Positions 1 through 8,422 of a DNA stretch of 64,000 nt are shown here, one piece after another. Position numbers and translations under genes: made by a program. Under the pieces are notes generated by a model, which did no database searches, had not been told where the DNA came from, and saw only the letters and a list, made by a program, of their open reading frames with translations. The stretch comes from Rariglobus sp041662485 (GTDB taxonomy: Bacteria > Verrucomicrobiota > Verrucomicrobiia > Opitutales > Opitutaceae): the NCBI GenBank assembly GCA_041662485.1, contig JBAZSJ010000006.1:1-64000 (forward strand), given 5' to 3'. Each line of letters opens with the position of its first letter. Position 1 is the stretch's first letter.

Positions 1-37
1 CGACCACGCCACAGCCCATGAGTCCGATGCGTTTCAT
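1..37 (-). CDS. Gfo/Idh/MocA-like oxidoreductase, N-terminus only
   Basis: Only the first twelve codons lie inside the window. Read on the minus strand from the ATG at 37-35 they give MKRIGLMGCGVV. A short lysine/arginine start followed by a beta strand and a Gly-Cys-Gly turn is the usual opening of an NAD(P)-binding Rossmann fold in the Gfo/Idh/MocA family. A GGAGG sequence at 56-60 lies 18 bases upstream, rather far for a ribosome binding site. The gene is co-directional with the AraC regulator, 81 bases behind it. The family call rests on very little sequence. Confidence 0.5.
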   Translation of the reverse strand, partial: MKRIGLMGCGVV

Positions 38-118
38 TTTGGGTAAGAATTAAAACCTCCGAGCAAACCGTCACCATCATGCAACCGTTGCCCGGGTAGC
101 AAGCGTTCAGCGAATCGC

Positions 119-967
119 TCACGCCACCCCGCCCGCCATGCGGTCCTTCGTCGCCGGGCGGCCCCAAAAGCGCCGGTATTGCACCGAGAAATAAAGCGGA
201 TTGGCATGCCCCGTCTCGGCCGCGATCTGCTTCATCGGCATCGCCGTCTCCTGCACCAGGTATCGCGCCCGCCGCAGCCTCAGCCTCGCCAGCACCGCCT
301 GCACCGTCTCGCCTGTCTGCCGCTTGAACAGCACGCGAAAGTGATTCGGGCTCAGCGTCACCGTCCGGTAAAACGCCTCCAGCGCATCCGCCTCGGAAAA
401 ATGCCGCTCCAGCCACACCACCGCCCGCGCCACCTCCGGATGCGCCGCCTTCGCCCTCCCGCCCGCGCCTGCTTCCGTCTGCGCCTCCGGCCAGAACCGT
501 GCAAGGCAGGCCTTGAGTTCGCCTTCCTGTTCCAACGCCGCCGCACGGTCGCCGGTTCGTTCCCCCAGCGCACGGATGCGCTCAAGCGTCGCACGCTCCT
601 TTCCTTTTTGCTCTAACCTTCGCCAGCACAGCACCGCCGGAAGCGTCACCGCACCCGAGGAAAATTCGCACCAGAGCAGCCGGCACCCGCCCACCCTCTT
701 CGGCGCCGTCCATTCCCTCCGGCACCACGCGGGCACAAAAAACTGCACGCCCGCCTTCAGCCGATGCGTCTGCCCCTCCACCGTATAGTCAATGACCCCT
801 TCCAGAATGACGAGAAACCGGTGGGTCACGATCACCTCGTCCGGCGTCTTCCAGCCCGGAGAGAAGAATTCAAGCCTTCCTCCCGTGACCAACAACGGCG
901 CGCGCAGAAGCGCCTGCAACACGTCCAACCGGTTGATCACCTCTCCAGCCATGGCCGAAGCCATCAT
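119..967 (-). CDS. AraC-family transcriptional regulator
   Basis: This 282-residue protein has the two-part layout of AraC regulators. Residues about 20-110 look like a cupin sensor domain (strands with RFLVILEGVIDYTVEG and a FFVPAW segment). Residues about 180-275 form the double helix-turn-helix, with SPNHFRVLFKRQTGE in the first unit and MKQIAAETGHANPLYFS followed by FRRxxG-like FWGRPATK in the second. It is divergent from the tandem FAD oxidoreductases, about 100 bases apart, so it is a good candidate to control them in response to a sugar or other small ligand; this is inferred from position. A second ATG directly follows the first and either could start translation. The family call is secure; the ligand is unknown. 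Confidence 0.9.
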   Translation of the reverse strand: MMASAMAGEVINRLDVLQALLRAPLLVTGGRLEFFSPGWKTPDEVIVTHRFLVILEGVIDYTVEGQTHRLKAGVQFFVPAWCRREWTAPKRVGGCRLLWCEFSSGAVTLPAVLCWRRLEQKGKERATLERIRALGERTGDRAAALEQEGELKACLARFWPEAQTEAGAGGRAKAAHPEVARAVVWLERHFSEADALEAFYRTVTLSPNHFRVLFKRQTGETVQAVLARLRLRRARYLVQETAMPMKQIAAETGHANPLYFSVQYRRFWGRPATKDRMAGGVA

Positions 968-1066
968 AAATCATGCGTTTTGTCCATGACATGATGCCTT
1001 TGCTCCACCTCTCGGTTCTTTAACCGACAGGCTGCACCGGCGACAGTGGTTCCACCACCTCTCCCC

Positions 1067-2422
1067 ATGCCTTTCATCCATGAGTCCGCCCGAGCCACGC
1101 CCGTCTGCCATGAAGCCGACCTGTGCGTCATCGGAGGCTCCTGCACCGGGGTCTTTGCCGCCGTCCGCGCCGCCAGGCTCGGACTGTCCGTCGCCCTCGT
1201 CGAGCAAAACACGATCCTCGGCGGCATGGCCGTCGCCGCGCAGGTCAACGAATGGCACTCCGTCAACGATACCTCGGGCTCCCGCCCGATCATAGGCGGA
1301 CTCACCCTCGAAGTCGTCGAACGCCTTCGCCGCCGCGGCGTGCTCCATGAACTCTCGCCGGTTCTCCGCGGACAGTTCCGTTTCAACAGCGCCGAACTCG
1401 CGGTCGAGTTGGACGAACTTGTCCGCTCCCATCGCATCCGCGTCTTCCTCGCCGCCCGCTGCGTCGCCGCCACCCGCGAGGGCGCGCACATCAACAGCGC
1501 CATCATCGAAGACCGCTCCGGACGCCGCGCGATCTCCGCCCCTTTCTTCATAGACGCCTCCGGCGACGGCAACCTGCTGCGCCACGCCGGCTTTGCCGCC
1601 GACAAACCCGACGTCCTCCAACCGGTGAACCTCCAGGCCATCATCGCCGGTCTCGATGCGCTGCCCCAGACGCCCGCGTGGTCCGACCTGCAACCGCACC
1701 TCGACGCCCACGCCTATCCCGAAGCCAACAGCCGCCCGTGGTATTTTCCCGTCCCCGGCGCGCCCGCCCTCCGCAATCTCTTCGGCGCCCGCCTCAACGG
1801 CGTTGATGCCAGCGACGCCGACGCCCACTCCGCCGCGCTCTTCGAAGGGCGGCGCCTTCATCGCGTCTATCTCGACGGCATCCGCGCCCTCAACCCCGAC
1901 TCGCCCTTCGCCATCGTTGCCTGGGCCCACGCCCTCGGCGTCCGCGAAACCTGGCACGCCCGCTGCCACCACCGCCTCACCGGCGACGAACTTCTTCACG
2001 GCCACCCATTCTCCGACTCGATCGCCCAAGGCACCTACCCCGTGGACATCCATTCCGCCGAAGGCACCGTGCTGCGCTACCTCGACGGACGCGAAGAGGT
2101 TGTCGCCAAGGACGGCTCGCACACCTGGCGCCGCTGGCAACCCGACAACGCCCCCGTCCCCGCGTGCTACCACATTCCCTATCGCACGCTTCTCCCCCTT
2201 GAAGCCGACAACCTTCTCGTCGCCGGCCGTCTCCTTGACGCCGATCGCGAGGCTTTCGGCGGCGTGCGCGTGATGGTCAACATGAACCAGACCGGCGAAG
2301 CCGCCGGCGTCGCCGCCGCCCTCGCCCATCGCACCGGCACAACCTTCCCCCAACTCAACCCCTCCCTCGTCCGCACCGAACTCAACGCCGGCGGCTCCCT
2401 CCTGCTCCGAAATCAAGAGTAA
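1067..2422 (+). CDS. FAD-dependent oxidoreductase (first of a tandem pair)
   Basis: A 451-residue flavoprotein of the FAD_oxidored type. The N-terminus has the dinucleotide-binding strand-loop-helix (ADLCVIGGSCTGVFAAVRAARLG followed by an acidic VALVEQ strand end), but the usual GxGxxG is GGSCTG, with serine at the third glycine. Other conserved stretches are FFIDASGDGNLLRHAGF, a second-half FAD contact, and VRVMVNMNQTGEAAGVAAALA near the C-terminus, the closing FAD loop. I chose the ATG at 1067 over the GTG at 1046 because it aligns with the start of the next gene and makes both proteins exactly 451 residues. No signal peptide is visible. The substrate is unknown; relatives sit in carbohydrate-catabolic clusters of Verrucomicrobiota and Planctomycetota. 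Confidence 0.85.
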   Translation: MPFIHESARATPVCHEADLCVIGGSCTGVFAAVRAARLGLSVALVEQNTILGGMAVAAQVNEWHSVNDTSGSRPIIGGLTLEVVERLRRRGVLHELSPVLRGQFRFNSAELAVELDELVRSHRIRVFLAARCVAATREGAHINSAIIEDRSGRRAISAPFFIDASGDGNLLRHAGFAADKPDVLQPVNLQAIIAGLDALPQTPAWSDLQPHLDAHAYPEANSRPWYFPVPGAPALRNLFGARLNGVDASDADAHSAALFEGRRLHRVYLDGIRALNPDSPFAIVAWAHALGVRETWHARCHHRLTGDELLHGHPFSDSIAQGTYPVDIHSAEGTVLRYLDGREEVVAKDGSHTWRRWQPDNAPVPACYHIPYRTLLPLEADNLLVAGRLLDADREAFGGVRVMVNMNQTGEAAGVAAALAHRTGTTFPQLNPSLVRTELNAGGSLLLRNQE

Positions 2423-2440
2423 CCCAATAGGTTACTCTTG
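2414..2440 (+). other. Intercistronic hairpin over the stop codon
   Basis: A perfect 11-bp stem (2414-2424 with 2430-2440) encloses a five-base loop, CAATA. It contains the TAA stop of the first FAD oxidoreductase and ends 27 bases before the second gene. No T tract follows, so it is not a classic terminator. It may stabilise the upstream message or be a protein-binding palindrome between the duplicated genes. Confidence 0.6.
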
Positions 2441-2467
2441 GTTTGGCACCACAACGCAGTTTTCCCC

Positions 2468-3823
2468 ATGAACACGCTCCACGAACCCGCCCGCGATCTT
2501 CCCGTCATCCACGAAGCCGACGTCTGCGTCCTCGGCGGCAGTTGCACCGGCCTCTTCGCCGCCGTCCGCGCCGCCCGCCTCGGCGCACGCGTCGTCATCG
2601 TCGAAAAAGACAACTGCTTCGGCGGCATCGCCACCACCGCGATGGTCAACGTCTGGCACTCTCTCTGGGACACCGAGGGGGGAAAACAGATCATCGCCGG
2701 CCTCACCGAGGAAGTCATCGACCGCCTCGACCGTCGCGGCGCCCTCAAGCGCAACGAAAAGACCAACCCGTCCGTCGGATTCTTTTTCAACTCCGAGGAA
2801 CTCAAGATCGAGCTCGACGAACTCGCCCGCGAGGCCCGCCTCAAAATCTATTTTCACACCCAGTTCGCCGCGCCCGCGCCGCTTGTCGAAAACGGCCGCC
2901 TCGCCGCCGTCTTCGTCGAAAACAAGTCCGGACGCGGCGCCATCCGCGCCCACATGTTTGTTGACGCCACCGGCGACGCCGACCTCGCCGCGCGCCTCGG
3001 CTGCGAAACCTACTTCGCCAACCACCTCCAGCCCGCCACCGCCTGCGCCCGCTTCAGCGGCTGGGACACGCTCGGCGACACCGCCGGAAAACTCGGCGAA
3101 CTTCTCCGCACCCGCGGCCCTGCGCACAACTTCCCCTCGACCTTCGCCTGGGGCTGCCGCGTGCCCGGCGCCGCCACCTACATGCTCGCCGCCACGCGCA
3201 TCCACGGCATCAACCCCGCGCAGGCCGACGATCTTACCCACGGCGAAATCGAGGGTCGCCGCCAGGTCCGCGCGATCATGAACATCCTCCGCGAAGCCGC
3301 GCCCGACTCCCGCCTCGCCCTCGAAGCCCTTCCGTCGCGCCTCGGCCTCCGCGAATCGCGCCACATCCGCTCGCCGTATCAACTCACCGGCGACGACGTG
3401 CTCTCGGGACGCGCCTTCGACGACACCATCGCGCAGGGCAGCTACCGCGTGGACGTCCACCATCAGGACAAACCCGGCATCACGCTGCGCTACCTCGACG
3501 GCACCGAGGAATACTGCTGCCCCGGCTTTGCCAACGCCCGCACCCGCTGGCGTCCCGAGACGCCCACCAACCCCACCTTCTACCAAGTCCCCTTCCGCAC
3601 GCTCCTCCCCCTCAAAGGCCCCGGCAACGTGATCGTCGCCGGCCGCATGCTCGACGTGGACCCGATCGCCCACGCCGCCGTGCGCGTGATGGTCAACATG
3701 AACCAGACCGGCGAGGCCGCCGGCGTCGCCGCCGTCCTCGCGCTCGAATCGGGCCAACCGCTTGGCGCGCTAAACACCACCATCCTGCGCGCCAAACTCA
3801 TCGCCGGCGGCTCGGCACTTTAA
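2468..3823 (+). CDS. FAD-dependent oxidoreductase (second of a tandem pair)
   Basis: A 451-residue paralogue of the preceding gene, with the same landmarks in the same places. It has ADVCVLGGSCTGLFAAVRAARLG as the FAD-binding start, FVDATGDADLAARLG in the middle and VRVMVNMNQTGEAAGVAAVLA near the end. The nucleotide loop is again GGSCTG. The ATG at 2468 was chosen over the GTG at 2438 because it matches the paralogue. The pair is clearly a tandem duplication followed by divergence, since many blocks are identical and others differ. The genes are 45 bases apart and probably co-transcribed, with the AraC regulator diverging upstream. Substrate and product are unknown. The two copies may act on different stereoisomers or as a heteromer, but nothing in the sequence decides this. 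Confidence 0.85.
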   Translation: MNTLHEPARDLPVIHEADVCVLGGSCTGLFAAVRAARLGARVVIVEKDNCFGGIATTAMVNVWHSLWDTEGGKQIIAGLTEEVIDRLDRRGALKRNEKTNPSVGFFFNSEELKIELDELAREARLKIYFHTQFAAPAPLVENGRLAAVFVENKSGRGAIRAHMFVDATGDADLAARLGCETYFANHLQPATACARFSGWDTLGDTAGKLGELLRTRGPAHNFPSTFAWGCRVPGAATYMLAATRIHGINPAQADDLTHGEIEGRRQVRAIMNILREAAPDSRLALEALPSRLGLRESRHIRSPYQLTGDDVLSGRAFDDTIAQGSYRVDVHHQDKPGITLRYLDGTEEYCCPGFANARTRWRPETPTNPTFYQVPFRTLLPLKGPGNVIVAGRMLDVDPIAHAAVRVMVNMNQTGEAAGVAAVLALESGQPLGALNTTILRAKLIAGGSAL

Positions 3824-3906
3824 GCGCGCTCCGCCAGCAACGCGCGGACAACATCGCCCGCTCCTGGAATCCACCACGCTGCGCGGCCTTCGGTTGTTTT
3901 ATCCGC

Positions 3907-4326
3907 TCATGCCGTTGTTTCCCGCTTCCACATTTCCAGGGTCACGGTGGTGCCCATGCCTGGCGCCGACTGGATGTCGAATTGATCCACCAACCGGCGC
4001 GTGCCCGGCAACCCCGCCCCGAGCTTGCTCTCATCCATGAACCGCTCCGGGTGCTCGATGCCCTTGCCTTTGTCCGAGATGATGACTCGCAGCCTGACGC
4101 TCCCTCCTTCGGTCACGCGGCCGATTTGAATTTTCCCGGGACAGCCGGCGTGCTGCACCACGTTGCGGGTGATTTCCGATACCGCCGTCGCGAGGCGGGT
4201 CAAAATAACGGGCGCAAAGCCCATTTTCGTGGCTTCGTCCCGGCTGACAAATCTCGCGAGCAGCACGTCCTGCATCTTGGCGATCGGCAGACGGGCCAAT
4301 TCAACCCAATCGATGTTTTCGTTCAT
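3907..4326 (-). CDS. RsbT-like anti-sigma serine/threonine kinase
   Basis: This 139-residue single-domain GHKL ATPase matches RsbT/RsbW kinases in length and motifs. The N box is TAVSEITRNVVQHA (about residues 48-61), the G1 box is ISDKGKGIEHPE (about 84-95) and the glycine-rich lid is KLGAGLPGTRRLVDQF (about 102-117). Such proteins phosphorylate STAS-domain partners in partner-switching circuits. The ATG at 4326 is preceded by AAGGAG at 4336-4341 with a nine-base spacer, and this site overlaps the stop codon of the gene before it, which indicates translational coupling. It is the last gene of the chemosensory cluster. The first gene of the cluster is a STAS protein, a plausible substrate. 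No sigma factor is present in the window. Confidence 0.85.
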   Translation of the reverse strand: MNENIDWVELARLPIAKMQDVLLARFVSRDEATKMGFAPVILTRLATAVSEITRNVVQHAGCPGKIQIGRVTEGGSVRLRVIISDKGKGIEHPERFMDESKLGAGLPGTRRLVDQFDIQSAPGMGTTVTLEMWKRETTA

Positions 4327-4339
4327 TGATTTGGGCTCC

Positions 4340-5422
4340 TTAGGTTTCAAGCGGAACCATGACGGTGGCGGTGATCGCCTCCGCGTCGGATTCGATGGCA
4401 AATTCGCAGCCGTGCAGGCGGGCGATGCCTTGGGTCAGCGCCAGCCCCAGTCCGAGTCCCTCGGGTTTTTTGCTGCCGCTCCAAAACTGTTTGAACGCCC
4501 CTATCCGTGCGATCTGCTCCGCGCTCATGCCGGAGCCGCGATTACCCACGGTCAGCGACCAGAACTCGCGTCCGCCTCGGCCCGTGACCGCCACGGGCGT
4601 CCCGGGCGCGGAGAACTTGCAGGCGTTGTCGACCAGTTCCTCGATGATCAGCACCAGGTATTCTTCGCGCAGGGGCAGACGCGCCGGTTCGATCGCGATT
4701 ACCAGATCGGCCTCGCGGTTCCAGCTTCGGCCGACGTTGAGCGCGGCACGTTCGACCGCCGGTCCCGTCGGCTGCAGCGGTCCGTTCCCCACCAGCTCGA
4801 AGCGGCTGCCGTAGAGCTGGGGCAGCTGCACGTAAAGGTGCAGCCGCCGGATCATGCGCCGCATCCGCATGGACTCCTGCGCGACGGCCTGATCCATCGC
4901 CGAGGCTTCGACGTTCGGCGGGGACTCGTCGGGCGCCAGCAGGTTCGTGACGGTCGTGATCCGATCAAACGTCTCCCAAATCCTGGGCGGCACCGACGCG
5001 GCCGCCGCCAGTCTGACCTCCTCGGCCCGCCTGCGGCTTTCCTCGATCTGGCGCCCTCTTTTCTCCAGACGCCGGCGCACGGAACGCACAAGCTCGTCGG
5101 GGTCGTAGGGCTTGGTGATAAAATCGTCGGCACCCTCCTCCATCCCCTGCCGGCGGTCCGCGTTCGTGATTTTCGCGGTGAGAAAAATAAAGGGAGTCAG
5201 GGTCGTCCGCGGATCCTCCCTCAACGTCTTGAGGACGCCGAAGCCGTCCAGCTCGGGCATCATGATGTCGCAGACGATGAGGTCAGGGGCGGAGCCGAGC
5301 GCCGCCTCCACGCCAAGCCGTCCGTTGGCGGCCTCCAGAACCTCGAAGCCTTGGAACCGGAGAACCTGGGCCGCGAGTGTGCGCGTGGGCCGGTCGTCCT
5401 CGATGATCAATATTTTGTGCAT
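4340..5422 (-). CDS. Receiver-HATPase hybrid protein lacking the phospho-histidine
   Basis: A 360-residue cytoplasmic signalling protein. Residues 1-118 are a CheY-like receiver with acidic pair E8-D9-D10, phospho-acceptor D52 (CDIMMPELDG), T83 and K105. Residues about 120-140 are a charged coiled coil. Residues about 250-360 are a GHKL ATPase with N box EELVDNACKFS, G1 VGNRGSGMS and G2 EGLGLGLALT. In between, where related kinases read ASLPHELRTPL, this protein reads ASVPPRIWETF, so proline 146 stands where the phospho-accepting histidine should be. It therefore cannot be a standard histidine kinase. It may be regulated by phosphorylation of its own receiver, or phosphorylate a partner protein. 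It lies three bases after the large hybrid kinase and 13 bases before the RsbT-like gene. Confidence 0.85.
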   Translation of the reverse strand: MHKILIIEDDRPTRTLAAQVLRFQGFEVLEAANGRLGVEAALGSAPDLIVCDIMMPELDGFGVLKTLREDPRTTLTPFIFLTAKITNADRRQGMEEGADDFITKPYDPDELVRSVRRRLEKRGRQIEESRRRAEEVRLAAAASVPPRIWETFDRITTVTNLLAPDESPPNVEASAMDQAVAQESMRMRRMIRRLHLYVQLPQLYGSRFELVGNGPLQPTGPAVERAALNVGRSWNREADLVIAIEPARLPLREEYLVLIIEELVDNACKFSAPGTPVAVTGRGGREFWSLTVGNRGSGMSAEQIARIGAFKQFWSGSKKPEGLGLGLALTQGIARLHGCEFAIESDAEAITATVMVPLET

Positions 5423-5425
5423 AAA

Positions 5426-8422
5426 TTAACGGGTTTTAGGAAATTCTTCTGCGTCGCCGGGTGAAGAGAGCGGCAGCCATACACGGACGATCGTTCCTCG
5501 GCCCACGGTGCTCTCGATCCGGATCAAGCCCCGGTGGAGATCCACGCATTGCTTGACGATGGCCAGACCCATGCCGCTGCCGGGGCGGTCGCCGACGTTG
5601 GCCGCGCGATGAAAGGACTCGAAAAGCCTCGCGAGGTCGGGAGGGGGAATCCCGATGCCCGTGTCGGCAACCTTTAGGTGCAGATGATCTCCCGGGGAAG
5701 GCACAGGCTGGCCCTCGAACTGCGAGAGATCCCGCCCCAGAGACACCTCGAGCGTCACCGTCTGGTCGTCGGAGGAATACTTGACCGCGTTGCTGAGAAG
5801 ATTTTCCAGAATGTGACGGAACAATTTTTCGTCGAGAAAGGCCATGTGCACGGCGGGGTCGATCATGCAGTCGACCTGGCGGGCGGCGCCGAATTGTTGC
5901 GTCGTGTCCGAAACCAGCTGCCGGCAAAGCGCCTCCACATCCAGATGCGCGGGCTTGCATTCCATTCTGCCGGTCTCGAATTCACCGTGAAGCAGGAGGT
6001 CTTCCATCATCTGGGTCATACGTTCGACGGAACCCTGGATTTCCCGGATCTGCGAAGCACGCTCCCCGTTGTTCATCCGGTCCAGGTAACGGCCCAGCAG
6101 ATGGGCGGCCGTGTTGATGACCCCGAGCGGCGTGCGAAACTCATGCGAGACCATGGCCACAAAGTGGCTCTGGCGCGACACGTGTTCGAGCTCGAGCGTC
6201 CGGCGGGCCCGTTCCTCGTTCAGCTTCAATTCGGCCAGCAACTGGGCGGCACGCGTCTGCTCGGTGATATCCTGCACCGCGCCGGCCATGTGGATGATCC
6301 GGTTCTCGGCGTCGTAGACCGCTTCTCCGTTTGCCTTGATGAACCGGGTCGTTCCGTCGGGTCCGCCGATGCGAAACTCCGTTTCGCCGCGTCTTTTCCC
6401 CGTTGCGCAGCCAACCAGCCATTCTTGCACCGCCTGCCGGTCATCGGGATGTATCAAGCCCAGCAAAGACTCCACGGTCGGGACAAACGTGCCCGGTGAA
6501 ACCCCGAAAATACGATACATTTCATCCGACAATGTGAACGGGCCCGTCTTATCGTCGAACCAGCTCCCGATATGGCCGAGACGCTGTGATTCGGACAGGA
6601 AATATTCTTTCTGGCGCAAGGCGTCCTCCGCGCGCTTGCGCCCGGTGATGTCGCTCATGAACCCGTGCCAGAGGATGGAACCATCCGCCTCGCGCTCGGG
6701 CGTCGTCTGGCATGAGACCCAAAACAGCCCCTTCACCGGATGCCGCATCCTGAACTCGATCGACCACGTCAACAGCGTGCGGGCGGATTCCGCGATCGAT
6801 GACTGCAGGTGCGCCATGTCATCGGGGTGCACCAACTCAAAAATCGGCGAAGCGTCCTCGGTCAGCGCTTCCGCCCGCACACCAAGAAATTCCTCGATGG
6901 TCGGGCTCGCATAGGGGAAGCACCTCGAACCGTCCGGGCGCTGCCGAAAGGAATAGATAACCCCGGGAGCGTTGGCGGCCAGTTTGGAAAGCCGCTCCCG
7001 CAATGCGAGTTGCTCCATGAGCGCTTCGGCGGCACGCTTGCGCAGCGTGATATCGCACGCGATCCCCTGAATGGCGTAGGGCTGGCCGTCACGCAGAACA
7101 AGGGCTGACTTTACCTCCACGTCCACGAGGGTGCCGTCCTTGCGAACAATGCTTAACTCCGTCATCGCTGACTGCGTTCCGCCGGCCCGGATCTCCTCCA
7201 CCACGCGCCACGCCCGCGGAATATGCTCGGCAACTATCAACGAACTGAACGTCAGCGCAGTCAGCTCCTCCCGCTGGTAGCCCAACAGGGTCAGAGACGC
7301 CGGGTTGAAATCCATGAACCTCCCTTCGAAATCATGGACATACATGCAGTCGAGCGAGCGTTCAAACAGTGACCGATACCGCTCCTCCGCCTCGCGCAAC
7401 GCCGCCTCGGATTTTTTACGCCCGGTGATGTCCTCCTTCACCGCGACAAAATGAGTGATGCCCCCCAGATCGTCGCGAATGGGCGAAATGGAGGCCGATT
7501 CCCAGAACAACTCCCCGTTCTTTTTTTTGTTGTGGAATTCTCCCCGCCACTCCTCGCCGGCGGTGATGGTGGCCCACAACTGCCGGTAGGCTTCGGACGG
7601 CATTTCGCCCGATTTGAGCACGCGGGGATTCCGCCCGCGCACGTCCTCGAAGCTGTAGCCGGTCACGGCGCAGAACTTTGGATTTACGTATTCAATCGCG
7701 CCGTTGATATCGGTGATGACGATGGACACCGGACTTTGCTCCACCGCCCGCGAGAGTTTGCGCAGCCCGGATTCGGCCTGCTTGCGTTGCGTGATGTCGG
7801 CCAGCAGTTCGGTCTGCGTCCGGACCAATTCCTGCGTCCTCAGCTTCACCGTCTCCTCCAGATGGGCCATGTGATGGCGCACTTGTTGGAGCAGCATGCG
7901 TTTTTCGGCCATGACGTGCGCCAGTTGTTGCACTTCGATCATGTCGAAGGGCTTTTTCAAAACCAGAAGCCGGTCGGATGTTCCGAGGCGGGCGACCAGC
8001 TCCTCCCATGAATAATCCATGTAGGCGGAGCAGATGACCACCTGCAGATCCGGATCTACCTCCCATAGCCGCGAGGTTGTTTCCACTCCATCCCAGCCGG
8101 GCGGCATGCGCATGTCCACAAACGCCACCGAAAAGGGACGCCCCTCCCGCATCGCCTCCCGGACGGCGGCCAGACCTCGCTCCCCTTGATAGGCGGAGGT
8201 GATCTCGAATTCGGACGGTTTTATTTTCAGCGCGGCATCGTCGAAGGATTCATCGGCCTCCGAAAACTTGACCGGGTAAAACCTCGGCGAGCAGAGGGTC
8301 TTGCGGAAGTCGACGTGAATGGAGGGGTTGTCGTCGATCACCAGCACCCGTGCGACCGGGCGCGGAGAATGCCCGTCCGGCAATGCGTCAACCGAGGGGG
8401 GGATGAGAGGGTTGGTTGTCAT
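5426..8422 (-). CDS. Receiver-PAS(x4)-histidine kinase
   Basis: A 998-residue soluble sensor kinase with no obvious membrane segment. An N-terminal receiver (about residues 24-165) has D30-D31, phospho-acceptor D103 (FVDMRMPP) and K157. It is longer than usual because of an insertion around residues 50-80. A coiled coil leads to four PAS units at about 222-335, 345-460, 475-595 and 605-722, each closing with a DITxRK/Q-type linker. The dimerisation helix carries SHEFRTPL with H760. The ATPase domain has ENLLSNAVKYS, DTGIGIP and GSGMGLAIV. The ATG at 8422 shares one base with the TGA of the preceding gene (TGATG), so translation is coupled. I rejected a longer start 36 codons upstream because it would lie inside the preceding gene. 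Ligands of the PAS domains cannot be told. Confidence 0.92.
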   Translation of the reverse strand: MTTNPLIPPSVDALPDGHSPRPVARVLVIDDNPSIHVDFRKTLCSPRFYPVKFSEADESFDDAALKIKPSEFEITSAYQGERGLAAVREAMREGRPFSVAFVDMRMPPGWDGVETTSRLWEVDPDLQVVICSAYMDYSWEELVARLGTSDRLLVLKKPFDMIEVQQLAHVMAEKRMLLQQVRHHMAHLEETVKLRTQELVRTQTELLADITQRKQAESGLRKLSRAVEQSPVSIVITDINGAIEYVNPKFCAVTGYSFEDVRGRNPRVLKSGEMPSEAYRQLWATITAGEEWRGEFHNKKKNGELFWESASISPIRDDLGGITHFVAVKEDITGRKKSEAALREAEERYRSLFERSLDCMYVHDFEGRFMDFNPASLTLLGYQREELTALTFSSLIVAEHIPRAWRVVEEIRAGGTQSAMTELSIVRKDGTLVDVEVKSALVLRDGQPYAIQGIACDITLRKRAAEALMEQLALRERLSKLAANAPGVIYSFRQRPDGSRCFPYASPTIEEFLGVRAEALTEDASPIFELVHPDDMAHLQSSIAESARTLLTWSIEFRMRHPVKGLFWVSCQTTPEREADGSILWHGFMSDITGRKRAEDALRQKEYFLSESQRLGHIGSWFDDKTGPFTLSDEMYRIFGVSPGTFVPTVESLLGLIHPDDRQAVQEWLVGCATGKRRGETEFRIGGPDGTTRFIKANGEAVYDAENRIIHMAGAVQDITEQTRAAQLLAELKLNEERARRTLELEHVSRQSHFVAMVSHEFRTPLGVINTAAHLLGRYLDRMNNGERASQIREIQGSVERMTQMMEDLLLHGEFETGRMECKPAHLDVEALCRQLVSDTTQQFGAARQVDCMIDPAVHMAFLDEKLFRHILENLLSNAVKYSSDDQTVTLEVSLGRDLSQFEGQPVPSPGDHLHLKVADTGIGIPPPDLARLFESFHRAANVGDRPGSGMGLAIVKQCVDLHRGLIRIESTVGRGTIVRVWLPLSSPGDAEEFPKTR

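Noticed and set aside
970..995. ATCATG-N14-CATGAT inverted repeat between the AraC gene and the FAD genes, considered as an operator
   Set aside because: Six-base arms built around start-codon-like sequence are too short to support without a second copy.
971..2416. A 481-codon minus-strand frame opposite the first FAD oxidoreductase
   Set aside because: Gly/Ala/Val/Asp/Glu-rich composition with no motif. The plus strand has a paralogue-supported protein.
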